A model generated the notes under the pieces. It saw only the letters and a program-made list of their open reading frames with translations, did no database searches and was not told where the DNA came from. DNA of 64,000 nucleotides, from assembly GCA_029782145.1 (NCBI GenBank), contig JAKOVH010000030.1:62001-126000 (forward strand). The letters are read 5' to 3'. Shown one piece after another: positions 24,417-34,218 of this stretch. The position numbers and the translations under genes are program-made. The DNA comes from Actinomycetes bacterium (GTDB lineage: Bacteria; Actinomycetota; Acidimicrobiia; Acidimicrobiales; Acidimicrobilacustridaceae). The stretch's first letter is position 1; each line of letters begins with the position of its first letter.

Positions 24417-25760
24417 ATGGCCACCAGCCCCACCAGCCCCGCCCCGAGCAGCACCCAGGCCTTCGCCGACGACGACCCGTACCTGATCATCGCCGCCGAC
24501 TCCCACGCCGGGCTGCCCACCGAGCAGTACCGCCAGTACCTCGAGTCGAGGTACCACCCGCAGTTCGAGGAGTTCCTCGGCGAGCGGGAGGCCCAGATCG
24601 AGGCGTCGACCCGCCTCGGCGTGCGCAACGAGCAGTACGCCAAGCAGTGGTTCGAGGACCACGACGAGGAGCTCGCCGGGGGCTGGGACGCCATCAAGCG
24701 CGACCAGGCCCTCGACGGCGACGGCGTGGCCGCCGAGGTCGTCTACCCCGACGCCGACGCGGTGGAGAGCCGCACCTGCGTGCCCTTCGGCGCCGGCCTC
24801 GGCCTCTCCGGCGACCTCGACCCCGAGCTGGGCATGGCCGGCGCCAAGGCCCACAACCGCTGGCTCGCCGAGCTGTGCTCCCACAGCCCCGAGCGCCGCA
24901 AGGGCGTGGCCCTCGTGCCCATCACCGTCGAGACCGACAAGGTGCTCGCCGAGATCCGCTGGGCCCACGAGCACGGCCTCGGCGCGGTGATGATCCCGGC
25001 CATGTGGGTCGACCAGCTGCCCTACCACGACCGCAGCTACGACCCGGTGTGGGCCCTCTGCGAGGAGCTGCAGATGCCGGTGGTCACCCACTCGGGCGCC
25101 GCCGCCCGCGACGAGTACGGCGACCACCTCGGCATCTACGTCACCGAGGTCACCTGGTGGCCGGCCCGGCCGCTGTGGTTCCTGCTGTGGTCGGGGGTGT
25201 TCACCCGCTTCCCCGGGCTGCGCTTCGGCGTCACCGAGGGCGGCTGCTGGTGGCTGCCCCAGCTGCTGTGGTTCTGGGACCGCCTGGCCATGGGCCAGAA
25301 GGGCTCGGAGAAGCTCAGCAAGGACCCCTTCAAGGGCGCCCTGGGCGACATGCTCCCGAGCGAGATCGTCGACCGGAACTGCTTCACCGGCCTGGCCAAC
25401 GTGAAGCGCCGCGAGCTCGGCCAGCGCTACGAGATCGGCATCGACAACATGCTGTGGGGCACCGACTTCCCGCACCCCGAGGGCACGTGGCCGAACACGA
25501 ACGAGTGGCTGAAGAAGACCTTCTTCGACATCCCGATCGACGAGACCCGCCGCATGCTCGGCCTCGCCGCCGCCGACACCTTCGGCTTCGACCTGGCCGC
25601 CCTGCGACCCGTCGCCGACAAGGTGGGGCCGACCCCCTCCGAGCTGGGCCAGCTCGGCGAGGGGCGCACCGCCGCCGACCTCGAGGCCCGCTGGGCGCCG
25701 GTGAAGCAGGTCGGGCGCCACTGGCTCACCGGCCACGACTTCCCGCTCATCTCGCCGTGA
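24417..25760 (+). CDS. Amidohydrolase-family (Amidohydro_2) protein 2 of tandem pair
   Basis: A 447-residue paralogue of the preceding protein: AADSHAGLP near the N-terminus (His30), THSGAAARDEYGDH at strand 5, VTEGGCWWLPQLLWFWDR and GTDFPHPEGTWPNT near the C-terminus. It ends with a shared tail pattern (FGFDLAALRPVADKVGPT versus YGFDLEALRPLAQRIGPR in the first copy), which supports gene duplication. Start ATG at 24417 with GGGAGACCCG upstream. A TetR gene follows after 19 bases, so the three probably form one transcript with local feedback control. Confidence 0.85.
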   Translation: MATSPTSPAPSSTQAFADDDPYLIIAADSHAGLPTEQYRQYLESRYHPQFEEFLGEREAQIEASTRLGVRNEQYAKQWFEDHDEELAGGWDAIKRDQALDGDGVAAEVVYPDADAVESRTCVPFGAGLGLSGDLDPELGMAGAKAHNRWLAELCSHSPERRKGVALVPITVETDKVLAEIRWAHEHGLGAVMIPAMWVDQLPYHDRSYDPVWALCEELQMPVVTHSGAAARDEYGDHLGIYVTEVTWWPARPLWFLLWSGVFTRFPGLRFGVTEGGCWWLPQLLWFWDRLAMGQKGSEKLSKDPFKGALGDMLPSEIVDRNCFTGLANVKRRELGQRYEIGIDNMLWGTDFPHPEGTWPNTNEWLKKTFFDIPIDETRRMLGLAAADTFGFDLAALRPVADKVGPTPSELGQLGEGRTAADLEARWAPVKQVGRHWLTGHDFPLISP

Positions 25761-25779
25761 CGCGCCGGTCGGCGACGCC

Positions 25780-26490
25780 GTGAGCCCGCCCGCGCCCCCG
25801 GGCGCGCCCACCGACCGTGCCGACCGGGCCGACCGCGCCGTGTCGGCCGACGCCGTGCTCGAGGCGGCCGGGCGCATCGTCGAGCGCCACGGCGCCGACG
25901 CGCTCACCATGCGGCGGCTGTCCGACGAGCTGGGCGTGGCCGTCACGTCGATCTACTGGCACGTCGGCGGCCGGGACGCCGTCCTCGACGGCCTGGTCGA
26001 CCGGCTCCTCGCCCGCATGGAGGAGCTGCCCGTCGGAGAAGGCCCGCCCGTCGAGCGCATCGCCGCCCTGGCCCGCTCGCTGCGGGCCACGCTGCTCGAG
26101 CGGCCGCACCTCGTCGGCCTCGCCCACGAGCGCGACCGCACGCCCGCGATGTTCTCGCCCGTGCAGCACGCCATGGCTCGCGAGCTGGCCGCGCTCGGGG
26201 TGTCCGGCGCCGAGGCGGCGCTGGTGCTGCGGGCCCTGCAGGTGCACGTGGTGTCGTCGGTGCTGATGGCCCGCGCCGCGGCCCGCAGCGCCGGCCACGG
26301 CACGGTCGACCCCGCGCTGTGGCCCGACGACTGGAGCGACCCCGAGCTCGCCGACGCCCTCGCCCGGCCCGCCGACTACGAGACGGTGTTCGAGTACGGC
26401 CTGGCCGCCCTGCTGGCCCCGTTCCGGGCCGAGTCGGGACGGGGTCGACGGCCTCTGGACGCGGATCGGGCGCCTGGTCGCTGCGACTAA
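25780..26490 (+). CDS. TetR-family transcriptional regulator
   Basis: A 236-residue regulator. A disordered start with tandem ADR triplets (DRADRADRAVSA) precedes the HTH: SADAVLEAAGRIVERHGADALTMRRLSDELGVAVTSIYWHVGGRDAVLDGLVDRLL (about residues 22-77), where VAVTSIYWHVG is the recognition helix. The rest is a ligand-binding helical domain. Start GTG at 25780, 19 bases after the amidohydrolase stop. It may bind the 18-bp palindrome at 23081 or the CTGAC-N5-GTCAG sites; neither is shown by sequence alone. Confidence 0.9.
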   Translation: MSPPAPPGAPTDRADRADRAVSADAVLEAAGRIVERHGADALTMRRLSDELGVAVTSIYWHVGGRDAVLDGLVDRLLARMEELPVGEGPPVERIAALARSLRATLLERPHLVGLAHERDRTPAMFSPVQHAMARELAALGVSGAEAALVLRALQVHVVSSVLMARAAARSAGHGTVDPALWPDDWSDPELADALARPADYETVFEYGLAALLAPFRAESGRGRRPLDADRAPGRCD

Positions 26491-26493
26491 CGT
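26488..26493 (+). promoter_or_regulatory. -10 box of leaderless promoter (phosphotransferase)
   Basis: TAACGT ends 8 bases before the ATG at 26502 and overlaps the TetR gene's stop. Confidence 0.4.
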
Positions 26494-26501
26494 CACGCGC
26501 C

Positions 26502-27602
26502 ATGACCGACACCAGCGACTTCGATGTCGCCACCCCCTGGCGTCGTGACCCGGCCGAGCTCGCCGCCCAGCTCGAGGTGTGGGCCGGCGACGCCATCGGC
26601 GCCGGCGCCACGGTGGCCAACGTGGTGGCCCCCGACAACGGGATGTCGTCGGAGAGCGTGCTGTTCGACGTCGAGCACGACGGCGGCGTCCAGCACATGG
26701 TGGCCCGGCTGGCGCCGCTGCCCTCGCTCGTCCCGGTGTTCGAGCACTACGACATCGAGCTGCAGGCCAAGGCCATGCGCCTGGTGGGGGAGCGCACCAC
26801 CGTGCCGGTGCCCGAGGTGCCGTTCGTGGTGCTCGACGAGTCGTACCTCCAGGTGCCCTTCCTCGTCATGAAGCGGTCGCGCGGCACGGCGCCCACCGAC
26901 ATCCCGCCGTACGTGTTCGGTGGATGGGTCGCCGAGCTGTCCGCCGACGACCGCCAGGTCATGCAGCGCAACGCCGTCGACGTCCTGGTGAAGCTGCACG
27001 AGCTCACCCCCGACAACGCCGACCTGTCGTTCCTGGCCCGACCGCAGCACGGCCCCGACGCGCTCGACCAGCACCTGGGCCACGAGCGCGGGTACTACGA
27101 GTGGGCCCGTGGCGACCAGCGGTTCCCCCTCATCGAGCGCACCTTCGAGTGGCTGGAGGCGAACCGGCCGACCCTCACCGGACCGACCGTGCTCAACTGG
27201 GGCGACTCGCGCATCGGCAACATGCTGTGGGACGGCCCCACCCCCACCGCCGTGCTCGACTGGGAGATGGCGGCCGTCGGCCCCGCCGAGGTCGACCTGG
27301 CCTGGATGATCTTCCTCCACACGTTCTTCCAGGACATGGCCGAGCGCTACGGCCTGCCCGGCCTGCCCGACTTCATGCGCCGCGACGACATGGCCGCCGC
27401 CTACACCGAGCTGAGCGGCCGCCCCGTCGAGGCGCTCGAGTGGTTCGAGGTGTTCGCCGCCCTGCGCTTCGCCATCGTGTCGGTGCGCACGTCGCTGCGC
27501 GGGGTCACCTACGGGCAGATGGAGATGCCCGACGACCTCGACGACTTCATCATGTTCCGGCACCTGCTCGAGCAGATGCTGGCCGGCACGTTCTGGGACT
27601 GA
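26502..27602 (+). CDS. APH-fold phosphotransferase family protein
   Basis: A 366-residue aminoglycoside-phosphotransferase/choline-kinase-fold protein. The nucleotide-binding lobe includes GMSSESVLFDVEHDGG and VARLAP (Lys replaced by Arg). The catalytic segment is LNWGDSRIGNMLW with Asp235, in place of the usual HGDxxxxN, and the metal Asp253 is in VLDWEMAAVG. Such APH-like proteins near acyl-CoA dehydrogenases are widespread in actinobacteria and relate to the N-terminal domain of ACAD10/11-type proteins, which phosphorylate hydroxyacyl-CoA in animals. A role in hydroxyacyl breakdown is therefore plausible here but unproven. Confidence 0.8.
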   Translation: MTDTSDFDVATPWRRDPAELAAQLEVWAGDAIGAGATVANVVAPDNGMSSESVLFDVEHDGGVQHMVARLAPLPSLVPVFEHYDIELQAKAMRLVGERTTVPVPEVPFVVLDESYLQVPFLVMKRSRGTAPTDIPPYVFGGWVAELSADDRQVMQRNAVDVLVKLHELTPDNADLSFLARPQHGPDALDQHLGHERGYYEWARGDQRFPLIERTFEWLEANRPTLTGPTVLNWGDSRIGNMLWDGPTPTAVLDWEMAAVGPAEVDLAWMIFLHTFFQDMAERYGLPGLPDFMRRDDMAAAYTELSGRPVEALEWFEVFAALRFAIVSVRTSLRGVTYGQMEMPDDLDDFIMFRHLLEQMLAGTFWD

Positions 27603-27616
27603 GGGACGTCAGCACC

Positions 27617-27639
27617 GGGTCCGGGTTCCGGCCGGGCCC
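27617..27639. terminator. Hairpin after the phosphotransferase gene
   Basis: GGGTCCGG pairs with CCGGGCCC (one G-U) around 7 bases, 15 bases after the stop. No T-run. Confidence 0.35.
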
Positions 27640-27711
27640 GCCATCGCCGCCTTCCGCCCTACCCACCGGTAACCGCGCGTGTCCTCCGTCACATGCGACG
27701 CCGCGACGCGC

Positions 27712-27717
27712 TACCTT
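27712..27717 (+). promoter_or_regulatory. -10 box of leaderless promoter (MarR gene)
   Basis: TACCTT ends 7 bases before the GTG at 27725. Confidence 0.4.
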
Positions 27718-27724
27718 CCCCGCC

Positions 27725-28204
27725 GTGAGTCGTCTCGAGGATCTCCGGCGGGTGGAGCAGGCACTCACCCGCATCAGCCGGATCAGCACCGGGCGGGTGG
27801 CGGCGCGGTACCGCTCCGAGCGGTCCGGCGTCATGCTGTCGCGCCCGGCCATCACCATCCTGTCGACGCTGCGCAGCTCCGGCCCGGTCCGCCTGTCGCT
27901 GCTCGCCCGGCTCACCGACCTCGAGGCGCCGCTCATCAGCCGCGAGATCCGCGAGCTGGTCGAGGCCGGCTACGTGCGGCGCAGCGCCGACCCCACCGAC
28001 GGTCGGGCCGGCATCGTCGACCTCACCGCCAAGGGCCGGCGGGCCTACCAGGCGTACCGCGACGCCACCGACGCCATCATCACCGAGACCTTCGCCCGCT
28101 GGTCGGGCCCCGACCTCCACGAGCTGCGGCTGCTCCTCGAGCGCGTGGTCGACGACTTCGCCCGCAGCCCGGAGCGCGTCGACCGGGGCACCCGGGCCAG
28201 CTGA
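27725..28204 (+). CDS. MarR-family transcriptional regulator
   Basis: A 159-residue winged-helix regulator: LSRPAITILSTLRSSGPVRLSLLARLTDLEAPLISREIRELVEAGYVRRSADPTDGRAGIVDLTAKGRRAY contains helix-turn-helix and the wing with the DPTDGRA motif typical of MarR (about residues 38-108). It probably acts as a dimeric repressor responding to a small phenolic or acyl ligand. The message looks leaderless. The next gene, an acyl-CoA ligase, has its own -10 box 35 bases after the stop and is the most likely target. Confidence 0.9.
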   Translation: MSRLEDLRRVEQALTRISRISTGRVAARYRSERSGVMLSRPAITILSTLRSSGPVRLSLLARLTDLEAPLISREIRELVEAGYVRRSADPTDGRAGIVDLTAKGRRAYQAYRDATDAIITETFARWSGPDLHELRLLLERVVDDFARSPERVDRGTRAS

Positions 28205-28239
28205 ACGGCTCTGCCGGAGGGCGACGGCGTCGGCTGCAC

Positions 28240-28245
28240 TACGTT
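28240..28245 (+). promoter_or_regulatory. -10 box of leaderless promoter (second acyl-CoA ligase)
   Basis: TACGTT ends 8 bases before the ATG at 28254. Confidence 0.45.
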
Positions 28246-28253
28246 CGCCGGCC

Positions 28254-29840
28254 ATGACCGACGTCACCTCCGACCCGTCGCAGCTCTACCGGCCCGTGTT
28301 CGCGGCCGACCTGTTGATCCACGCGCTCGACCAGAACCCCGACGCGCCGGCGGTCGACATCGGCGAGCGCACGCTCACGGCGCGCCAGATGCGCGACCAG
28401 GTGAGCCGCTACTCGCAGGCGCTGCGGTCCAAGGGCGTCGGCCAGGGCAGTCAGACGTCGATGCTGTCGCTGAACCGGCCCGAGGTGCTCTTCACCATGG
28501 CCGCCAACCAGGTGAACGCCAGCCGCAGCACGCCGCTGCATCCCATGGGATCGCTCGAGGACCAGGCCTACGTGCTCACCGACTGCGGCGCCGAGACGCT
28601 GATCTTCGACCCGGACACCTTCACCGACCGGGCCCGCCAGCTCGCCGACATGGTGCCGGGCCTGAAGAACCTCCTGGCCCTCGGCCCCACCGAGCTCGGC
28701 GAGGACCTCGACGCCCTCGCCGCCGGCTTCGAGCCGCAGCCCCTCGTGGCGCCGCTGGTCGACGCCGAGGACCTCATGGGCATCTCCTACTCGGGCGGCA
28801 CCACGGGCACGCCCAAGGGGATCATGAGCGCCTACCGGGGCGGGGCGGCCATGACCATGATCCAGATGTCGGAGTGGCAGTGGCCCGACGAGGTGCGGTT
28901 CCTCATCTGCACGCCGCTCTCCCACGCGGGCGCCGCCTTCTTCACCCCGACGCTGCTCAAGGGCGGCTCGCTCACCGTCCTGCCCGGCTTCGACCCCGAG
29001 ACCTTCATGCGCACGGTCGAGCAGCAGCGCATCACGGCCACCATGCTCGTGCCCACGATGCTCTACGTGCTGCTCGACCACCCCAAGTTCGACCAGTACG
29101 ACCTGTCGAGCCTGCAGACGGTGTTCTACGGGGCGTCGGCCGCCTCGCCCACGCGCCTGGCCGAGGCGGTGCGCCGCATGGGCCCCATCTTCTTCCAGTT
29201 CTACGGCCAGGCCGAGTGCCCCATGGCCATCACCGCGCTGCGCAAGGAGGACCACGACCCCGAGGACCTCACCCGGTTGGCCAGCTGCGGCCGGCCGGTG
29301 CCGTGGGTGCACGTGGCGCTGCTCGACGACGAGGGCAACGAGGTGCCCCGGGGCGAGCCGGGCGAGATCTGCGTGCGGGGCCCGCTGGTGATGAAGGGCT
29401 ACCTGAACAAGCCCGAGCAGACCGCCGAGGCCTTCGCCCACGGCTGGCTGCACACCGGCGACATCGCCCGGGCCGACGACGAGGGCTTCCTCTACATCGT
29501 CGACCGCAAGAAGGACATGATCATCACCGGCGGGTTCAACGTGTACCCCCGCGAGGTGGAGGACGTGATCTCGACCCATCCCGCCGTGTCGGCGGTGGCC
29601 GTCATCGGTGTGCCCGACGACAAGTGGGGGGAGTCGGTGAAGGCCGTCGTCGTCCTGCGCCCGGGCCACGAGCTCGACGCCGAGGAGCTCATCGCCCTGG
29701 TGAAGGAGCACAAGGGTGCGGTGCAGGCGCCCAAGAGCGTCGAGGTCGTCGACGCCATCCCGCTGTCGGCGCTGGGGAAGCCCGACAAGAAGGCGCTGCG
29801 GGCGCGCTACTGGGAGGCCGCGGGGCGCCTCGTCAACTGA
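28254..29840 (+). CDS. AMP-forming acyl-CoA synthetase
   Basis: A 528-residue ANL-family ligase: P-loop YSGGTTGTPKGIMSA, FYGQAECP (A5), TGDIARADDEGFLYIVDRKKDMI (A7-A8), TGGFNVYPREVEDVI and the A10 Lys in LSALGKPDKKALR. It would form an acyl-CoA from a free acid with ATP. Sequence is closest in style to medium/long-chain or aromatic acyl-CoA ligases; substrate not determinable. It follows a MarR gene and precedes an ABC importer operon, suggesting uptake and activation of the same compound. Two palindromes lie directly after its stop. Confidence 0.9.
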   Translation: MTDVTSDPSQLYRPVFAADLLIHALDQNPDAPAVDIGERTLTARQMRDQVSRYSQALRSKGVGQGSQTSMLSLNRPEVLFTMAANQVNASRSTPLHPMGSLEDQAYVLTDCGAETLIFDPDTFTDRARQLADMVPGLKNLLALGPTELGEDLDALAAGFEPQPLVAPLVDAEDLMGISYSGGTTGTPKGIMSAYRGGAAMTMIQMSEWQWPDEVRFLICTPLSHAGAAFFTPTLLKGGSLTVLPGFDPETFMRTVEQQRITATMLVPTMLYVLLDHPKFDQYDLSSLQTVFYGASAASPTRLAEAVRRMGPIFFQFYGQAECPMAITALRKEDHDPEDLTRLASCGRPVPWVHVALLDDEGNEVPRGEPGEICVRGPLVMKGYLNKPEQTAEAFAHGWLHTGDIARADDEGFLYIVDRKKDMIITGGFNVYPREVEDVISTHPAVSAVAVIGVPDDKWGESVKAVVVLRPGHELDAEELIALVKEHKGAVQAPKSVEVVDAIPLSALGKPDKKALRARYWEAAGRLVN

Positions 29841-29850
29841 CCGTCCTGCG

Positions 29851-29868
29851 GTGAGACGCCCGTCTCAC
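29851..29868. promoter_or_regulatory. Inverted repeat GTGAGACG-CC-CGTCTCAC
   Basis: Perfect 8-base arms around CC, 11 bases after the ligase stop and about 160 bases before the ABC permease start. It could be a regulator site for the transporter operon or a short terminator stem. Related text (GACGGGCGTCTC) recurs at 29930-29941. Confidence 0.45.
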
Positions 29869-29889
29869 ACTTGCTTCACTGAAGGAAGT
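29869..29889. promoter_or_regulatory. 21-bp near-perfect palindrome before the ABC operon
   Basis: ACTTGCTTCA and TGAAGGAAGT flank a single C; nine of ten arm positions pair. It abuts the inverted repeat at 29851-29868 and lies about 25 bases upstream of a TACAGT -10-like box (29913-29918). Its comparatively AT-rich text stands out from the surroundings and fits a dimeric-regulator operator. Confidence 0.5.
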
Positions 29890-29912
29890 TGTTCGGTGTC
29901 GCTCCGGGTGAC

Positions 29913-29918
29913 TACAGT
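29913..29918 (+). promoter_or_regulatory. Putative -10 box of the fused-permease ABC operon
   Basis: TACAGT would give a transcript start near 29925 and a leader of about 105 bases before the GTG at 30031. The leader (29925-30030) contains a second TATCGT (29953-29958) and no recognised riboswitch. Confidence 0.35.
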
Positions 29919-30030
29919 CTCCCGCCTGTGACGGGCGTCTCGCCTGTCGCGTACATCGCATATCGTGTCGCTCGCCACGTGGCACGCCGCCGCCGCTGGC
30001 ACCTGGTTTCGCACAGGGGGACTCGTTCGA

Positions 30031-32302
30031 GTGCAGACGTTCCTGCAGTACACCATCCTCGGCCTGGTCGTGGGTGGGGTGTACTTCATCGCCGCCTCCG
30101 GGCTGGTGGTGACCTACACGACGTCGGGCATCTTCAACTTCGCCCAGGGCGCCATCGCCATGCTGGCGGCCTTCACCTACTGGCAGGTCCGGTGGGGCTG
30201 GGGCTGGCCGGCGCCGCTCGCCCTGCTGCTCGTGCTCGGTGTGCTGGCGCCCCTGCTCGGCGCCGTGCTCTACCAGGTGATCATGAAGAACCTCCGGGGC
30301 ACCTCGGAGGTCACCAAGATCATCGTGCCGGTCGGCGTCATGCTCGGCTTCCTGAGCCTGGCCACGTGGATCTGGAACCCCACCCCCCGCACGCCGCGGC
30401 TCTTCTACAAGTTCTTCGGGGCCAACGCCACGGTGAAGATCTTCGACGTCCGCCTCACGTGGCACGAGATCATCGCCTTCTTCCTCGCCATCGTCATCGC
30501 CGGCGGCATCGCCTTCCTGTTCCGCCGCACCCGCTCGGGCGTGGCCATGCGGGCCGTCGTCGACGACCCCGACCTGCTGCAGCTCAACGGCGGGCGCCCC
30601 GAGCGGCTGGCCACCCTGTCGTGGGCCGGCGGCGCCTTCCTGGCGGCCCTCGCCGGCATCCTCATCACGCCCATCCAGGGCACGGCCATGAGCGCCAACG
30701 CCCTCACCCTGCTGGTCATCGACGCCTTCGCCGCCGCCATGTTCGGCCGCCTGAAGAGCCTGCCCCGCACCTTCGTGGGCGCCATCGTGCTCGGCCTGGC
30801 CACCAACTACGTCATCGCCTACTTCCCGGCCAACAAGTGGACCTGGACGGGTGCGTTCCGCTCGTCGATCCCCATGATCCTGCTGTTCGTCGTGCTGCTG
30901 GTGCTGCCCCAGGACCGCCTGCGGGGCGCCACCGTGCTGCGCACCCGTGAGCGGTTCCGCATGCCGTCGCTGCGCACCGCCTGGATCGCCGGCCTGGTGC
31001 TCGTCGTGGTGGTCTGGGCCCTGCGCACGATCATGGCCACCACCGCCATCAACACCCTGGCCTACGGCATCACCCTGTCGATCATCGCCCTGTCGCTCGT
31101 GCTGCTCACCGGCTACGCCGGGGAGATCAACCTGGCGGCGCTGTCCTTCGGCGCCATCGGCACGATCATCGTGTTCCACTACGGCATCAGCGGCACCGGC
31201 AACGACGCCCGCATGACGTTGTGGGGCATCCTGCTCGCCGCCGTCGTGTGCGCCGTGGTGGGGGCGCTGGTCGCCCTGCCCGCCCTGCGCCTCAGGGGCC
31301 TCTACCTGGCCCTGGCCACCATGGCCTTCGGCGTGTTCGTCTCGCGCATGGTGCTCACCGAGATCGGCGAGCGCGAGCTGTTCGGCATCAAGTTCTCGAT
31401 CTTCCAGGGCGGGTCGCTCACCATCCCCCGGCCCGAGATCGGCCCGTTCGACTTCAAGTCCAACGACTCGTTCCTCATGCTGGCCACGGTGGTGTTCGCC
31501 CTGATGGCCGTCGGACTGGTCTCGCTGCGCCACAGCAACTACGGCCGCCGCCTCGCCGCCATGAAGGACAGCCCGGCGGCCTGCGCCACCCTCGGCATGA
31601 GCGTGGTGCGCCTCAAGCTCTCGGTGTTCATGATGTCGGCCGCCATCGCCGGGGTGGGCGGCGTGCTCATGTCGGCCCAGCTCGGCTCGGTGAACCTCGA
31701 CCGCTTCGACATCTTCCTCAGCCTGGTCATCCTGCTGCTCACCGTCGTCGGCGGCATCGGCTACGCCTCGGGCGCGCTGTTCTCGGGCGTGCTGTTCGGC
31801 TGCTCGATCCTGGCGATCCAGAACACCCTCACCAAGCTGGGCTCCGACTACAAGAGCCTCGAGGCCGTCTTCGGGTTCCTGGTCTCGGCCGTGTCGGTCA
31901 TGCCCGCCACCATCGGCGTCACCATGGGCAAGAACCCCAGCGGCGCCATCACCGACATCGTCGAGAGCCTCGAGGGCATCAAGAAGTCCAAGCCGCTGAT
32001 GCTCACCATGATCGGGCTGCAGGTGCTGATCTGGGCCCTGGCCTGGCAGGGCGTCATCAACAACTGGCACTTCGTGATCTTCACGGCGGCCAACCTGTTG
32101 ATCGTCCCGCCGCTCGGTGGGGCCGTCCTGAAGAACATGGCGCTCAAGAAGGCCGGCGTCGAGCCGCCCGTGCCTCCCGAGCTCATCGGCATCGACCGGC
32201 CGTTCACCGACGACGACCGCCTCGCCATCGAGCACGCCCTCGGGCTCGACGCCGTGCCCCTGCCGGTCAGCGCGCCGGTGCACCACCAGGAAGAGGCCGC
32301 TC

Positions 32303-32316
<14 letters not shown>
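30031..32316 (+). CDS. Fused LivH-LivM branched-chain amino acid-type ABC permease
   Basis: A 761-residue inner-membrane protein joining two permease domains that are usually separate. Residues about 1-290 are LivH-like (FLQYTILGLVVGGVYFIAASGLVVTYTTSGIFNFAQGA, the typical start). Residues about 310-640 are LivM-like (NTLAYGITLSIIALSLVLLTGYAGEINLAALSFGAIG and ALRLRGLYLALATMAFGV). The last 120 residues add two more hydrophobic segments and an acidic, His-ending tail. Start GTG at 30031 follows AGGGGGA; an upstream in-frame GTG at 29965 is less likely. It overlaps the next ATPase gene by 14 bases. It imports an amino acid, urea or organic-acid-like solute; no binding protein is encoded in this operon. 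Confidence 0.9.
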
Positions 32317-33042
<726 letters not shown>

Positions 33043-33046
<4 letters not shown>

Positions 33047-33828
33047 CCATCATCGAACCCAGCGGCAACGGCCACGAGGCGCCCAGGCCCGACGGTCCCC
33101 ACGCTCCTCCGCCCGAGCACACGCTCGACGAGCCGCCGCTGCTGCAGCTCAAGGGCATCCGGGCCGCCTACGGGCCCATCGAGGTGCTCCACGGCGTCGA
33201 CCTCGTCGTCCCCGAGGGCTCCGTCGTGGCGCTGCTCGGGCCCAACGGCGCCGGCAAGTCCACCATCTTGAAGGTGTGCTCGGGCCTGCTGCAGCCCTCC
33301 GCGGGTGAGGTCCACCTCGCCGGCCGGATCGTCAACGGCGCCTCCGCCGACCAGCTCGCCCGCCTCGGTGTGTGCACCATCCCCGAAGGCCGGGGGATCT
33401 TCCCGAACCTCACGGTCCGGGAGAACCTCTGGATGGCCACCATGGCCGGCGTGCCGCTCGACCACGTCGAGGAGGTCGCCTACGCGCGCTTCCCCCGGCT
33501 GGGCGAACGGCGCAAGCAGCTCGCCGGCACGATGTCGGGGGGCGAGCAGCAGATGCTGGCCATGTCGCGCGCCCTGGCCGTGAACCCGGCGCTGCTGCTG
33601 CTCGACGAGCTGTCGATGGGCCTCGCCCCGCTCGTCGTGGCCAACCTCTACGAGATCGTGGCTCAGGTCTCGGAGGAGGGCGTGTCGATCCTGGTGTCCG
33701 AGCAGTTCGCCCGGACGGTCCTGGGCATCGCCCAGTACGCCGCGATCGTGCTGCACGGGAACGTGACCCGAGAGGGCACCCCCGAAGAGCTGGAAGATGA
33801 ACTGTCCGCCGCCTACCTGGGCTCGTGA
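33043..33828 (+). CDS. livF: ABC transporter ATP-binding protein, LivF type
   Basis: A 261-residue ATPase: a Pro-rich N-terminal extension of about 35 residues, then LLQLKGIRAAYGPIEVLHGVDLVV, Walker A GPNGAGKST, VCTIPEGRGIFPNLTVRENL (LivF-typical), the intact signature MSGGEQQMLAMSRAL and Walker B LLLLDELSMGL. Downstream RTVLGIAQYAAIVLHGNVTREGTP matches the family end. It pairs with LivG as the heterodimeric motor. The ATGA overlap with livG supports coupled translation; a small membrane protein gene follows after 4 bases. Confidence 0.9.
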
Positions 33829-33832
33829 GGTC

Positions 33833-34213
33833 ATGGAAACCACCACCGCAACCACCACTGCTTCGTCCGGCAACCGCATCGACCAGTTCAAGAGCGAGGT
33901 GACAGAGCTCAACCTCAAGACCGGCAGCGTCGGGCGCGAGCGCGCGCTCGCCGTCCTCGGCGTGCTGGCGATGGTGGCCGGCGTGATCGGGGCGTTCCTC
34001 AGCTACGTCACGTCGCGCAACTACAGCAACCAGCTCGACGTCGGCTCGGCCATCGCCCAGACCGCGGCGTGGCTGTCGGTGTCGATCTTCGGCGCCGCGC
34101 TGTTCCTGCGCTACTCCATCGCCGCGTTCCTGCGCATGTGGCTGCTGCGCCAGCTCTACGAGGGCCAGGCCCACACCGACCGCATCGTCGAAGCCCTCAC
34201 CGAGAAGCGCTGA
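33833..34213 (+). CDS. Small two-helix membrane protein of unknown function
   Basis: A 126-residue protein I do not recognise. It has a Thr/Ser-rich start, a predicted coil (RIDQFKSEVTELNLKTGSVGRER), then two hydrophobic segments (about residues 36-56, ALAVLGVLAMVAGVIGAFLSY, and 71-90, IAQTAAWLSVSIFGAALFLRY) and a charged C-terminus ending EALTEKR. It begins 4 bases after the livF stop and 6 bases before the next SDR gene, so it is part of the ABC operon. It may be a membrane accessory of the transporter; no family evidence supports a specific role. Confidence 0.65.
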   Translation: METTTATTTASSGNRIDQFKSEVTELNLKTGSVGRERALAVLGVLAMVAGVIGAFLSYVTSRNYSNQLDVGSAIAQTAAWLSVSIFGAALFLRYSIAAFLRMWLLRQLYEGQAHTDRIVEALTEKR

Positions 34214-34218
34214 CGCCG

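Noticed and set aside
25805..25846. 9-base tandem repeat encoding ADR triplets at the start of the TetR gene
   Set aside because: Short imperfect repetition common in high-GC disordered N-termini; noted in the gene entry only.
22959..25946. 995-codon open frame antisense to the amidohydrolase pair
   Set aside because: Repetitive Val/Gly/Ala/His text, no recognisable domain, complete overlap with conserved genes.
29928..30030. Possible leader peptide from the GTG at 29928
   Set aside because: The frame has no stop before the permease gene and no regulatory codon run; a non-coding leader explains it better.
29965..30030. Upstream GTG start for the fused permease
   Set aside because: It would add an Ala/Trp-rich stretch before the conserved first helix and has no ribosome site, whereas 30031 does.
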